Assembly: GCF_963422545.1 (NCBI RefSeq)
Contig: NZ_OY730261.1
Location: 67,017 to 131,016, forward strand
Origin: an uncultured Flavobacterium sp.
GTDB taxonomy: Bacteria > Bacteroidota > Bacteroidia > Flavobacteriales > Flavobacteriaceae
Direction of reading: 5' to 3'
Length of the DNA: 64,000 nt
Part shown: in pieces, positions 50,512 through 59,013 of the stretch
How positions within the stretch are numbered: the first letter of the stretch is position 1
How the letters are laid out: the number at the start of each line of letters is the position of its first letter
Program-made: the position numbers and the translations under genes
Notes under the pieces: model-generated
The model's input: only the letters and a program-made list of their open reading frames with translations
What the model was told of the DNA's origin: nothing
The model's database searches: none

Positions 50512-52242
50512 TTAGTTAATTTTGATTACAACTCCGTTTTTATCAGTGGTTAATTTTCCTGATGTTTTTTTTCCATTTAAAACTTCTTTTCCATTTATTT
50601 TAATCGACACTTCTTTTACAGTATCGTTGTCAATCTCATTGTCTTCGCTGTCATAGTCTACATCATCATGATCATTTTCATCTGCAGGACAATTCAAGCA
50701 TTTAATTTTTGAACCCTCAACTTTATAATTATAGTTTCCACTAAAGTGAAGATTGAAAAAATTATCTTCAGAGTCGTCATAATCCTGAATAGATGCGTCT
50801 GGCTTAAATAATTGACCTTCTGGTAAGTACAAATATACATCAACTTCCTGACCTCTAAATTTGTTTTTTACATCAGTTAAAAAATAATTATCAAGAACTA
50901 AATGATTACCAGTGATTTCGTATTTATAATTGATTTTCTCCGCTCTTTGTCTTGCATTTACAAATGAGTTACCTCTTGCACTTTTCTCTATCTGTAAATA
51001 AGCAGTAGCATTGTCAGTGTGTAAAACATGCAAACGAACATCAGTAGAATAAATCAATTGATTGTTGGCAGAATCCTGAACAAACTCAAAATCTCTATGC
51101 TGATTAAGGCTTTTTGCGTAATAATCATTATATCTGAATTTTACATAAAGAGTATCTGTTGGACGGGTAATGATATCTTTTTTCTCAATTGTTTTGTTGT
51201 CGTATGAAAGTTCAGTTGCCTGTTTAATTCCAACACTAATTGCAATTGCAACAGCAATAATCCAGATGGCTAACAAAGTGTATTTTGTTATGTTTCCAAT
51301 TGATTTTAGGTCTGGAGATAATAATTTGAAACCTAAAAGAGTCAAAAAGAAAAACGGAATTCCAATGGCAAAGAACATCAATAAACCGAATGACCAGATT
51401 GGATAATCAGTAAAGTTTCCGGCTTCAATAAAGTTTTGCCAAGGAAAATCAATAAAGATATTTGTTCCCAAAGTAAAAACTCCAATCAATAATGCGATCA
51501 AAACACTAATCCCTGACATGATTAAGATTACTCCTAAAAATTTTGCAAAGATTTTAAAAACCGTCATAACAAAGTCTCCAAATGAACTACTTATTCTCTC
51601 AGCTCCCGACTTTACCTGGTTTCCCATTGCATCATAATCTGCATTTTTAAATTTCTCAGATAAGTTTTCAATCTCTTCACGAACTTTTTTTTCAATGTTC
51701 GAGATTGTAACCGGTTCTCCCGTCATTTCTAACTTCTCAGAAGTTGTAATAGCTTCCGGAGTAACAACCCAAAGAACAAAATAAGCTAGAATCCCAGTTC
51801 CAAAACCTGCAAAAACAAATATTAAGAAAATGATTTTTATCCAAACTGCGTCAATTCCAAAATAATGTCCTAAACCGGTTGCAACACCACCAATCATACC
51901 TTTTTCTTTATCACGGTATAATTTTTTATGTTTTCTTGCACCGTACTCATTAAAAGACTGATTTGGTTTTTCTTCATCCTCAATGATATAGTCTTCTGGT
52001 TGCCCCATAACCGTAATCACTTCATCAACATCTTTCAAGCCTACAACATGTTTCTCGCTTTTTTGTTTTTCTGTTAATAATTCAGAAACACGCATTTCGA
52101 TATCTTTAATAATTTCATCCTGACCAGACGAGTTGTTAAGTGATCGTTTTATAGCGTCAAAATAGCGTGTCAATTTTAAATATGCGTCTTCATCGATGTG
52201 AAAAAACATACCGCCTAAGTTAATATTTACTGTTTTGTTCAT
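50512..52242 (-). CDS. PspC-domain membrane protein
   Basis: A 576-residue protein. It has an N-terminal cytosolic helical region (1-100, MNKTVNINLGGMFFHIDEDAYLKL, resembling the HAAS-type dimer domain), the PspC domain at about 104-163 (KKLYRDKEKGMIGGVATGLGHYFGIDAVWIKIIFL), further transmembrane helices (about 225-345), and an external beta-rich C-terminal region with an acidic DDVDYDSEDNEIDND stretch. PspC proteins sense membrane stress with phage-shock proteins. Here it is directly downstream of a PadR repressor (3 bases), so a regulated envelope-stress module is inferred. Confidence 0.9.
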   Translation of the reverse strand: MNKTVNINLGGMFFHIDEDAYLKLTRYFDAIKRSLNNSSGQDEIIKDIEMRVSELLTEKQKSEKHVVGLKDVDEVITVMGQPEDYIIEDEEKPNQSFNEYGARKHKKLYRDKEKGMIGGVATGLGHYFGIDAVWIKIIFLIFVFAGFGTGILAYFVLWVVTPEAITTSEKLEMTGEPVTISNIEKKVREEIENLSEKFKNADYDAMGNQVKSGAERISSSFGDFVMTVFKIFAKFLGVILIMSGISVLIALLIGVFTLGTNIFIDFPWQNFIEAGNFTDYPIWSFGLLMFFAIGIPFFFLTLLGFKLLSPDLKSIGNITKYTLLAIWIIAVAIAISVGIKQATELSYDNKTIEKKDIITRPTDTLYVKFRYNDYYAKSLNQHRDFEFVQDSANNQLIYSTDVRLHVLHTDNATAYLQIEKSARGNSFVNARQRAEKINYKYEITGNHLVLDNYFLTDVKNKFRGQEVDVYLYLPEGQLFKPDASIQDYDDSEDNFFNLHFSGNYNYKVEGSKIKCLNCPADENDHDDVDYDSEDNEIDNDTVKEVSIKINGKEVLNGKKTSGKLTTDKNGVVIKIN

Positions 52243-52245
52243 GAC

Positions 52246-52578
52246 TTATTGATTTTGATTGGTGATTAGATTTACGGCGTCAGACAATTCTGTCCAGGTA
52301 CCGCTAAGTTCGTTTAAAAATGTTTGTCCTATTTCGGTTAATCCATAATATTTTCGAGGTGGCCCTGAAGTCGATTCTTCCCAACGATAATTAAGCAAAC
52401 CGTCGTTTTTCAGCCTAGTCAAAAGTGGGTAAACTGTTCCCTCAACAACTAGTAATTTTGCGTTTTTTAAAGTGTCTAATATTTCTGATGTGTAAGCATC
52501 TTTTTCTTTTAATACTGATAAGATGCAAAACTCAAGAACACCTTTGCGCATCTGTGCTTTTGTGTTTTCAATGTTCAT
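52246..52578 (-). CDS. PadR-family transcriptional regulator
   Basis: A 110-residue winged-helix regulator with the short PadR subfamily layout: GVLEFCILSVLKEKDAYTSEILDTLKNAKLLVVEGTVYPLLTRLKNDGLLNYRWEESTSGPPRKYYGLTEIG. The EGTVYPLL..L block is the recognition helix region and the final helix is the dimer coil. It probably represses its own operon with pspC and the two DUF2807 genes. Confidence 0.93.
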   Translation of the reverse strand: MNIENTKAQMRKGVLEFCILSVLKEKDAYTSEILDTLKNAKLLVVEGTVYPLLTRLKNDGLLNYRWEESTSGPPRKYYGLTEIGQTFLNELSGTWTELSDAVNLITNQNQ

Positions 52579-52618
52579 AATTTCATTTTGTTTTTTTTAG
52601 ATTGAACAATTCGTTTTT

Positions 52619-52649
52619 TGATTGATGATGATTGATTGATGATTGATTT
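52619..52649. repeat. Short GATTGATGAT direct repeats
   Basis: About 30 bases of tandem GATTGATG/ATGATTGATT units upstream of the PadR gene; slippage-prone, role unknown. Confidence 0.6.
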
Positions 52650-52705
52650 CGAAACCTTTATGATGATTGGTCAATAATGTCCCGACTATAACTTTTAATT
52701 TTTTA

Positions 52706-52730
52706 TGTCACACTGAGCGAAGTCGAAGTG
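52706..52730. repeat. Half-copy of the TGAGCGAAGTCGAA element
   Basis: TGTCACACTGAGCGAAGTCG and five more bases match the left arm of the inverted repeat at 1704-1771 with few changes; here the second arm is missing. Confidence 0.65.
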
Positions 52731-52744
52731 CTTCATAATATTGA

Positions 52745-53224
52745 TTACTTTATAAAAGGAATCGTTAACGGATATTTATACAATTCTCCGTTTGAAGCTT
52801 TTATCGAAGCATAAATCACTAAAAAGAATTCAACAAATTTTAGCAAGCAAAAAAGTAAAACTGCTGTTGCTCCAATACTTAATAATGCAATGTTTCCCTG
52901 AAAATTAATGTTTCTGATAAAGAAATCATCGTCGTTAAAAACAGCTTCCATTGGAAGATTCTGAAAAATAACAGTGACGAAGATCGGAATCGCAATCAAA
53001 GCCAGAATCAACGTATAAAGCAATAAGCTTAATTGAAAATTCAACGTTTGTTTTCCGTGGTGATTTACAAATTCTGATTTGTCTTTGTAACTCGTCCAGA
53101 TCAATATCGGGAAAATATAATTCCCAAACGGAATAATGTATTGTGTCAAAGTACTTAAATGTGTGAACGTTGCAGTGTTCTTTTCTGATGTTGTTTCCAT
53201 GATGAGTGGTGTTGTTGTTTCCAT
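52745..53224 (-). CDS. DUF4870 membrane protein
   Basis: A 159-residue protein with two or three transmembrane helices: YIIPFGNYIFPILIWTSYKDKSEFVNHHGKQTLNFQLSLLLYTLILALIAIPIFV and a later IALLSIGATAVLLFCLLKFVEFFLVI. The motif (S)xFVxxHGKQ(A/T)LNFQ is the hallmark of the DUF4870/Tic20-like family. A second in-frame ATG at 53200 could also be the start. It lies upstream of the PadR operon on the same strand with 166 bases between. Function unknown. Confidence 0.88.
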   Translation of the reverse strand: METTTPLIMETTSEKNTATFTHLSTLTQYIIPFGNYIFPILIWTSYKDKSEFVNHHGKQTLNFQLSLLLYTLILALIAIPIFVTVIFQNLPMEAVFNDDDFFIRNINFQGNIALLSIGATAVLLFCLLKFVEFFLVIYASIKASNGELYKYPLTIPFIK

Positions 53225-53252
53225 GATTAAAAGTATATAGTAATTTCTTATA

Positions 53253-53260
53253 CAAATATA
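53253..53260 (-). promoter_or_regulatory. Putative -7 element of the DUF4870 gene
   Basis: TATATTTG on the minus strand, 29 bases before the ATG at 53224; no spaced TTG seen. Confidence 0.4.
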
Positions 53261-53455
53261 TGGCTAAAAGACAGTATCTTGTTTTGCATAGTACTAATTA
53301 TTAACAAAATTTTAACAAGTTTAAAATTAGAGAGCAACTTATAACGAGTTGAAAATCATTGTTAAGTCTTGATTTTACTGACAAATCAGGAAAGTAATTG
53401 TAATTTATTGTGCGTGCATAGTTTTTTTGTATTTTTACATAAAAAAACAAATACC

Positions 53456-53908
53456 ATGGCAATATCAGTTTCTAAACTCAACAAATTTGTATTATTCAAA
53501 CTACCATCGGCATACATTTGCGGTGTACGTGTAAAGGCAATCGACAAAGACAGATGCGTGGTAAGTGTAAAACACAGATGGATCAATCAGAATCCTTTTA
53601 ATTCAATGTACTTTGCAGTTCAGGCAATGGCAGCCGAATTAACAACAGGAGCTTTAGTGATTTCTCAAATTCAGCAAAGCGGAAAAAAAATCTCAATGTT
53701 GGTGGCTAATAATAAAGGTAACTTTACTAAAAAAGCGACCGGAAGAATAACATTTGCTTGCAACGACGGACATTTAATCGCCGAAGCAATCCAAAGAACA
53801 ATTGCAACAGGTGAGGGACAAACCTTCTGGATGAAATCTATTGGAACAAATGAAGAAGGAGTTCAGGTCTCAGAAATAGATTTTGAGTGGAGCGTTAAAT
53901 TGAAATAG
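53456..53908 (+). CDS. DUF4442 hotdog-fold protein
   Basis: A 150-residue protein from the ATG at 53456 (MAISVSKLNKFVLFKLPSAY). An in-frame ATG at 53369 would precede a probable promoter region (TTGTATTTTTAC) and adds a Cys-rich unrelated tail, so it is not used. The pattern CVVSVKHRWINQNPFNSMYFAVQAMAAELTTGALV is that of the thioesterase-like DUF4442 family, whose members bind or hydrolyse acyl-CoA-like substrates. No catalytic assignment can be made. It is followed by an inverted repeat and a terminator. Confidence 0.85.
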   Translation: MAISVSKLNKFVLFKLPSAYICGVRVKAIDKDRCVVSVKHRWINQNPFNSMYFAVQAMAAELTTGALVISQIQQSGKKISMLVANNKGNFTKKATGRITFACNDGHLIAEAIQRTIATGEGQTFWMKSIGTNEEGVQVSEIDFEWSVKLK

Positions 53909-53914
53909 GTTTTT

Positions 53915-54014
53915 TTGCCACGATTTTCACGAATTTTCACGAATTATTTTTTTTTATAAAATGCTAAAGCACTTTAATTTTAAAATTAGTGTCAATTCGT
54001 GAAATTCGCGGCAA
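53915..54014. repeat. TTGCCACGA-family long inverted repeat
   Basis: Left TTGCCACGATTTTCACGAAT and right TTCGTGAAATTCGCGGCAA arms pair with a few mismatches. The loop holds ATAAAATGCTAAAGCACTTTAA, close to the loop of the copy at 57707. Confidence 0.82.
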
Positions 54015-54025
54015 GAAAAAAACAT

Positions 54026-54059
54026 AAAAAAAGATCTCAAGCAATTGAGATCTTTTTTT
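54026..54059. terminator. Terminator after the DUF4442 gene
   Basis: Perfect stem AAAAAAAGATCTCAA / TTGAGATCTTTTTTT with a GCAA loop, following the inverted repeat by 11 bases. Confidence 0.88.
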
Positions 54060-54295
54060 GTTTGTAATGTTTTGTTAATCAGAAAGTTTTATTGTGTCAC
54101 TTTGGTATTTTTTGAACTTTTCTTTTGTATTTTTAATTCATAATTTTTTTTACACAAAAAAACAGCTTGTTAATTTTATCTTCATTTAACAACAATAGTT
54201 TTACGTTCAAGTTAAGTTTGAAAGCCTCGAAGATTTAGAATTAAATTTTGAGATTCCTTTATTTAAAAACTTTCGCCTAAAAAATAGTAAGATTT

Positions 54296-57200
54296 ATGGA
54301 TGGTAAAAAACAAATATTTCAGACCGTTACCCAAAAACGCTGGAGAACTTTTCAATGGTCAAGCCGACTTATTTTGTTTATTCTGATTTTAATGGTTCCA
54401 ATTTTCTTTATTACTTTAAAAAGAGGATTAAAACCACCTTTACCACTTTTAGCTAACAGCAGCCGAACAGGGCATAGTTTAGAAAATCCCATTACACCGA
54501 AAGATTTAAGTGATAAAGAACTCAAAAAGTTTAAAGGGTTTGATTATTTTTTAAGAGCAAAAACTAAGATTGAAAAACTAAAAAATCAGCCAATAGTTCC
54601 CAAAACTTCCTCAGAAGTCCGGGCCGCTTTTTATGTCGACTGGGATCCGCAAAGTTTATTTTCACTGCAAAAAAATATTGATAAACTCAATATGGTAGTC
54701 CCGGAATGGTTTTTTATAGATCCAAAAACCGATTTGCTGCGAACAGAAATTGATACGGCAGCATTAAAAGTGATAAAAAAAGGAAAGGTAAAAATCCTTC
54801 CATTAATCAATAACATCAACGAATCGTTAGGCGAAGGCGAGTTTGACGGTGATCTTATTCATCGTATTCTTCATGATACTAACAAAAGGGAAAGACTTAT
54901 TAATGATATTGTAAAAGCATTAAAAAAATATGATTTACAAGGCATTAATATCGATTTTGAGGAATTTAAAGAAAATAGTGATGAACCCATAATTGCTTTT
55001 CAAAAGGCATTATATGAAAAACTGCATCCGTTGGGTTATCTTGTTTCGCAGGATATTATGGCGGGAGATGATGATTTTAATATAAAAGCATTGGCGAAAT
55101 ACAATGATTATATGTTTTTGATGGCTTATGATGAACATTATGCCAGCAGTGTTCCGGGAGAAATCAGCGGTCAGAAATGGATCGAAAGAATAATAGACAA
55201 AACAGCCAAAGAAATTCCGTCAGATAAAATTATTCTTTGTTTTGCGGGTTATGGCTACGATTGGCAGGAAAAGCAAGAAGGGGAAACGATAACCTATGAT
55301 CAGGCAATTGCTATTGCAAAGCAGCATAATGCCGTGATAAAATTTGATAATAATACTTATAATAATTCTTTTCATTACACCGATAGCAATGGTAAAAAGC
55401 ATGAAGTTGATTTTGAAGATGCTGCAACTAATTTTAATACCATAAGATTTAGTGACGAATATGGTCTGGCAGGAACTGCTTTATGGCGTTTAGGAAGTGA
55501 AGACCAACGCTTATGGACGTATTATCAGCGAAGCCTGACCAACGAAAGTATCAATAAAAAACCTTTCGATTTTAAGGTAATGAAACGTGTAAATACACGA
55601 ATCGAAAGTCCCGCATATATTGGTGACGGCGAAATATTAAATGTTATTGCTGATCCTGCACCAGGAAAAATAGAATTAGACATCGATAATGACGAAGACA
55701 TTATTACAGAACAGAAGTATGTAGAATTACCCACTAAATATGTCATCAGCAAATTTGGAAACGTAAACAAACAGGTTATTTTAACTTTTGATGACGGACC
55801 AGATCCAACTTATACGCCGCAGATTTTAGATATTTTAAAAAAAGAAAAAGTACCGGCTGTATTTTTTGTTATTGGTATTCAGGGTGAAGATAATATTCCG
55901 TTGTTGCAAAGAATTTATAAAGAAGGCCACGAAATAGGCAATCATACTTTTACGCATCCTAATATTGCTCTGGTAAGTCCGGAAAGGGCAGCGAAAGAAA
56001 TGGAAACGACACGATTATTAATCGAAGCTGTTACCGGAAAAAGTACCGTGCTTTTTAGAGCGCCTTATAATGCAGATGCTGAACCCACAACAGAAGCCGA
56101 ACTGAAACCTATTGCCTTAAGTAAAGCACAAAATTATTATACGGTTGGTGAAAGTATTGACCCGAATGATTGGGAAAAAGGCGTAAGTGCTGATTCAGTT
56201 TACATCAGAACTATAAAACAATATGAAGCAAATCCCGATAAAGGAATTATTTTGCTTCATGATGCAGGCGGGGACAGAGAAGCTACAGTTGAGGCTTTAC
56301 CCCGAATTATTAAATATTTTAAAGACAGACATATTCAGTTTACAACCGTTGCTCATTTGCTTGGCAAAACCAAAGACGAAATCATGCCAAAAGCAGAAGG
56401 ACCGTATATTACAGTCGATAATTTAATTTTTGATTTCGGATATTGGTTTGGACATTTTATTACGGCGACATTTTGGGTAGCTATTTTTCTGGGTTTTTTC
56501 CGAATTGCATTAATGGCTATCATGGCTTTTGTGAAAAAATGGAGAGATCACAAATATCCGCCTGTTTATAAACTATCTAATGAAGCTCTTCCAAAAGTGA
56601 GTATTATAGTTCCTGCTTATAATGAAGAAATAAATGCGGTAAAAACGATCGAAAATTTATTAGGTCAGGATTATCCGGATTTTGATATTGTTTTTGTAGA
56701 TGATGGATCTAAAGACAAAACTTTTGCCATGATTAACGAGGCTTTTGCCAGTAATCCAAAAGTAAAAGTGCATACCAAACCAAACGGAGGAAAAGCATCT
56801 GCATTAAATTACGGAATTGCATTAACCCAGAATGATTATGTAGTTTGTATCGATGCCGATACGCAGCTAAAAACCGATGCTATTTCGCAATTGATGAAAG
56901 GCTTTACTATTCAGTTAGAAAACAATGAAGAAATTGGAGCGATTGCGGGAAATGTAAAAGTAGGGAACGAAAATACAATGCTTACCAAATGGCAGAGTAT
57001 AGAATATACAACAGCACAGAATTTTGACCGCAGGGCTTTTGATTTAATAAACGGAATTACGGTTGTTCCCGGTGCAATTGGTGCATTTAAGAAAACAGCA
57101 ATAGAAAAAGCGGGAGGTTTTACAACCGATACACTTGCCGAAGATTGCGATTTAACCATTCGTATTTTAAGAAATGACTATCGTATTATAAACTGTATAG

Positions 57201-57691
57201 AAGCCGTTGCGGTAACAGAAGCACCGGAAAGTTTGAAAGAATTTATGAAACAGCGTTTTCGTTGGAGTTATGGCATTATGCAGGCTTTCTGGAAAAATAG
57301 AGATGCATGTTTTAATCCGAGATATAAAGGATTAGGAATGGTCGCTTTACCAAATATTCTTCTCTTTCAAATCGTTTTGCCAATCTTTGCGCCTCTGGCA
57401 GATTTAGTTCTTATTTTAAGTTTAATCTGGAATTTTAATGATCCTGACAGTCTTCATAAAATATTGGTTTATTATATTGCTTTTATGGTTGTAGATATGC
57501 TGGTTAGTGTTGTTGCTTTTATTTTCGAAAAAGAAAAACTGACTAAATTAATATGGTTAATTCCGCAGCGATTTGTATACAGACAATTAATGTATGTAAT
57601 TTTATTTAGAGCATTAAGAAGAGCGATAAAAGGCGAAAGCCAAAGCTGGGGAGTTCTCACGCGAACTGGACATGTTGCAACGGTAAAATAG
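54296..57691 (+). CDS. GH18 - polysaccharide deacetylase - GT2 fusion protein
   Basis: An 1131-residue three-enzyme membrane protein. After a signal-anchor helix (about 26-43) comes a GH18-like barrel (about 65-410) with catalytic Glu222 in QGINIDFEEF; the first Asp of the DxxDxDxE motif is Gln. Next is a NodB/CE4 deacetylase (about 485-690) with Asp499-Asp500 in TFDDGPDP, metal His550 and His554 in HTFTHP, and RAPYN. Then membrane helices (about 710-745), a processive GT2 domain (about 763-1000: VPAYNEE, DADTQL, AEDCDLTIR, QRFRW) and C-terminal helices. It should polymerise a beta-linked hexosamine polymer in the cytosol and trim and deacetylate it outside. It is a single-gene unit and comparable to PgaC+PgaB in one chain. 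The product is inferred. Confidence 0.92.
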   Translation: MDGKKQIFQTVTQKRWRTFQWSSRLILFILILMVPIFFITLKRGLKPPLPLLANSSRTGHSLENPITPKDLSDKELKKFKGFDYFLRAKTKIEKLKNQPIVPKTSSEVRAAFYVDWDPQSLFSLQKNIDKLNMVVPEWFFIDPKTDLLRTEIDTAALKVIKKGKVKILPLINNINESLGEGEFDGDLIHRILHDTNKRERLINDIVKALKKYDLQGINIDFEEFKENSDEPIIAFQKALYEKLHPLGYLVSQDIMAGDDDFNIKALAKYNDYMFLMAYDEHYASSVPGEISGQKWIERIIDKTAKEIPSDKIILCFAGYGYDWQEKQEGETITYDQAIAIAKQHNAVIKFDNNTYNNSFHYTDSNGKKHEVDFEDAATNFNTIRFSDEYGLAGTALWRLGSEDQRLWTYYQRSLTNESINKKPFDFKVMKRVNTRIESPAYIGDGEILNVIADPAPGKIELDIDNDEDIITEQKYVELPTKYVISKFGNVNKQVILTFDDGPDPTYTPQILDILKKEKVPAVFFVIGIQGEDNIPLLQRIYKEGHEIGNHTFTHPNIALVSPERAAKEMETTRLLIEAVTGKSTVLFRAPYNADAEPTTEAELKPIALSKAQNYYTVGESIDPNDWEKGVSADSVYIRTIKQYEANPDKGIILLHDAGGDREATVEALPRIIKYFKDRHIQFTTVAHLLGKTKDEIMPKAEGPYITVDNLIFDFGYWFGHFITATFWVAIFLGFFRIALMAIMAFVKKWRDHKYPPVYKLSNEALPKVSIIVPAYNEEINAVKTIENLLGQDYPDFDIVFVDDGSKDKTFAMINEAFASNPKVKVHTKPNGGKASALNYGIALTQNDYVVCIDADTQLKTDAISQLMKGFTIQLENNEEIGAIAGNVKVGNENTMLTKWQSIEYTTAQNFDRRAFDLINGITVVPGAIGAFKKTAIEKAGGFTTDTLAEDCDLTIRILRNDYRIINCIEAVAVTEAPESLKEFMKQRFRWSYGIMQAFWKNRDACFNPRYKGLGMVALPNILLFQIVLPIFAPLADLVLILSLIWNFNDPDSLHKILVYYIAFMVVDMLVSVVAFIFEKEKLTKLIWLIPQRFVYRQLMYVILFRALRRAIKGESQSWGVLTRTGHVATVK

Positions 57692-57706
57692 TTTTTTAAA
57701 GTTTTT

Positions 57707-57811
57707 TTGCCACGAATTACACGAATTTGCACAAATTATTTTTTTATAAAATGCTTTGGCATTTTAATTTTAACTTTAAAAATTTGTGCAAATTCGTGTA
57801 ATTCGTGGCAA
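57707..57811. repeat. TTGCCACGAATT-family inverted repeat with perfect 31-base arms
   Basis: Arms at 57707-57737 and 57781-57811 are exact reverse complements over 31 bases. The loop contains AAAATGC-TTTG-GCATTTT, a small hairpin of its own. It sits just after the stop of the fusion gene. Confidence 0.92.
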
Positions 57812-57823
57812 AAAACAAAACAT

Positions 57824-57856
57824 AAAAAAAGGCCTCAAATATTTGAGGCCTTTTCA
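57824..57856. terminator. Bidirectional terminator
   Basis: Stem AAAAGGCCTCAAAT / ATTTGAGGCCTTTT with no loop bases between halves, between the fusion gene and the convergent small peptide gene. Confidence 0.85.
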
Positions 57857-57874
57857 ATTTAATGCGTGTTGCGA

Positions 57875-58036
57875 TTATTTTTTAACGCAGCATGATTTTT
57901 TGTCTTTTGTGGTATCCGTTTTTTTACAACATGATTCTTTTTTAGCTGTTTCTTTTTTAGGAGCTGGTTTTGTGTCTTGTGCTTGTGCACCAATTGTAAA
58001 TAAAGCAATTGCTAAAACGGCAAATAAATTTTTCAT
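57875..58036 (-). CDS. Small secreted peptide with two Cys-Cys motifs (53 residues)
   Basis: Found by hand because it is short: ATG at 58036, TAA at 57877-57875. Residues 1-20 form a clear signal peptide ending GAQAQ. The mature 33 residues are Lys-rich with two CC pairs: KKESCCKK (33-40) and DKKSCCVKK (45-53). Paired cysteines in a tiny exported peptide suggest metal binding (Cu, Zn) or thiol chemistry, which is inference. A strong promoter (58090-58124) and a terminator on the other side show a stand-alone transcription unit. Confidence 0.75.
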   Translation of the reverse strand: MKNLFAVLAIALFTIGAQAQDTKPAPKKETAKKESCCKKTDTTKDKKSCCVKK

Positions 58037-58089
58037 TTTTTGTTTAATTTAATTGTTAAGTATTTTTCTTTTTGATTGAAGATTTGATT

Positions 58090-58124
58090 CAAATATAATA
58101 CGATTTAGTTTTAGAAATTGTCAA
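58090..58124 (-). promoter_or_regulatory. Promoter of the small Cys-pair peptide gene
   Basis: On the minus strand TTGACA (58124-58119), then TATATTTG (58097-58090) 24 bases after the TTG; about 54 bases before the ATG. Confidence 0.5.
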
Positions 58125-58225
58125 CGATAAGTTAATACGTATCAAAGAAGTATTAAATTTAAAACTAAACTCTCTTTAATCTTTCTCTGGAACAGCTGTG
58201 TTGTTTATCTTTGTAAATGACATAA

Positions 58226-58891
58226 TTAAGCAATCCAGCCATCTTCTATTTTATCAATAACCCATTTATCTTTTACTTTTTTAATATAAATTCGATAACC
58301 ATAGCTGCACATATCACCACATTCAATTCCTGCAGTGAGAACACCATATTTTTTTTCATCATCAAATTGAATTCTGCTCAGGACAAGAACTCCACGTATA
58401 GAATAACAGCAGTTATTATAAATTTTAACTTCGTTTCTACGGTATATTTTTGAAACATAATGAAGATGAAAAGCTTGATAGGAATCCAGTTTTTTTCTGT
58501 CAAACTTATAATCAAGTGTGTCTAAAATATTGTTTTCTGATAGTACAGCATCTTTGAAGTGTTCTTGAAGTTCTTTTCCTTTTTGTCTTGAAATTGCTTT
58601 ATCCAAAATGACTAGATCAACAGGAAACTTCCTTTTTTTAAAATCTGCTAGTTCTTCATTGAATCGTTTCTTTGATTCATTTCGTCGATTCAATTTATAT
58701 TCCGACGGATCTACTCCTGGCGATGGAGGCGGAATATAAGTTAGTACAGCATTTACCCAAACCGAATCAATAAGAGCTGGATAAACCTCATACATTACAT
58801 CTTTTTCAAATTGTAAATCAACTTCTTTATTATTACAGCTTGTTAAGATTATTCCAGAAACAAAAAGTAGTGCAAAATATATTTTTCTCAT
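58226..58891 (-). CDS. Lipoprotein of unknown function
   Basis: A 221-residue protein with a lipoprotein signal (MRKIYFALLFVSGIILTSC, Cys19). I recognise no domain. The mature part is charged, with a KRFNEELADFKKRKFP helical stretch and a late cluster NNCCYSIRG...IECGDMCSYGYRIYIKKVKDKWVI, four cysteines that could pair or bind metal. The final part VKDKWVIDKIEDGWIA resembles the end of small NTF2-like exported domains, weakly. It is on the same strand as the copper operon but 122 bases downstream of it. Function unknown. Confidence 0.7.
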   Translation of the reverse strand: MRKIYFALLFVSGIILTSCNNKEVDLQFEKDVMYEVYPALIDSVWVNAVLTYIPPPSPGVDPSEYKLNRRNESKKRFNEELADFKKRKFPVDLVILDKAISRQKGKELQEHFKDAVLSENNILDTLDYKFDRKKLDSYQAFHLHYVSKIYRRNEVKIYNNCCYSIRGVLVLSRIQFDDEKKYGVLTAGIECGDMCSYGYRIYIKKVKDKWVIDKIEDGWIA

Positions 58892-59013
58892 GTTTAGTAC
58901 CTAATCAATACTGGTTTAGAAAACTAAGATATAATTTATTTAGCAGTAAAATCTGCTTTTGTGAACTTAACTCTTTAATATGAACTTAAATTACTTATAT
59001 GGTTTAAAAACAG

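Noticed and set aside
57786..58052. Plus-strand open frame of 88 codons
   Set aside because: It begins inside an inverted repeat, crosses a terminator and overlaps the small Cys-pair gene, which has the signal peptide and promoter.
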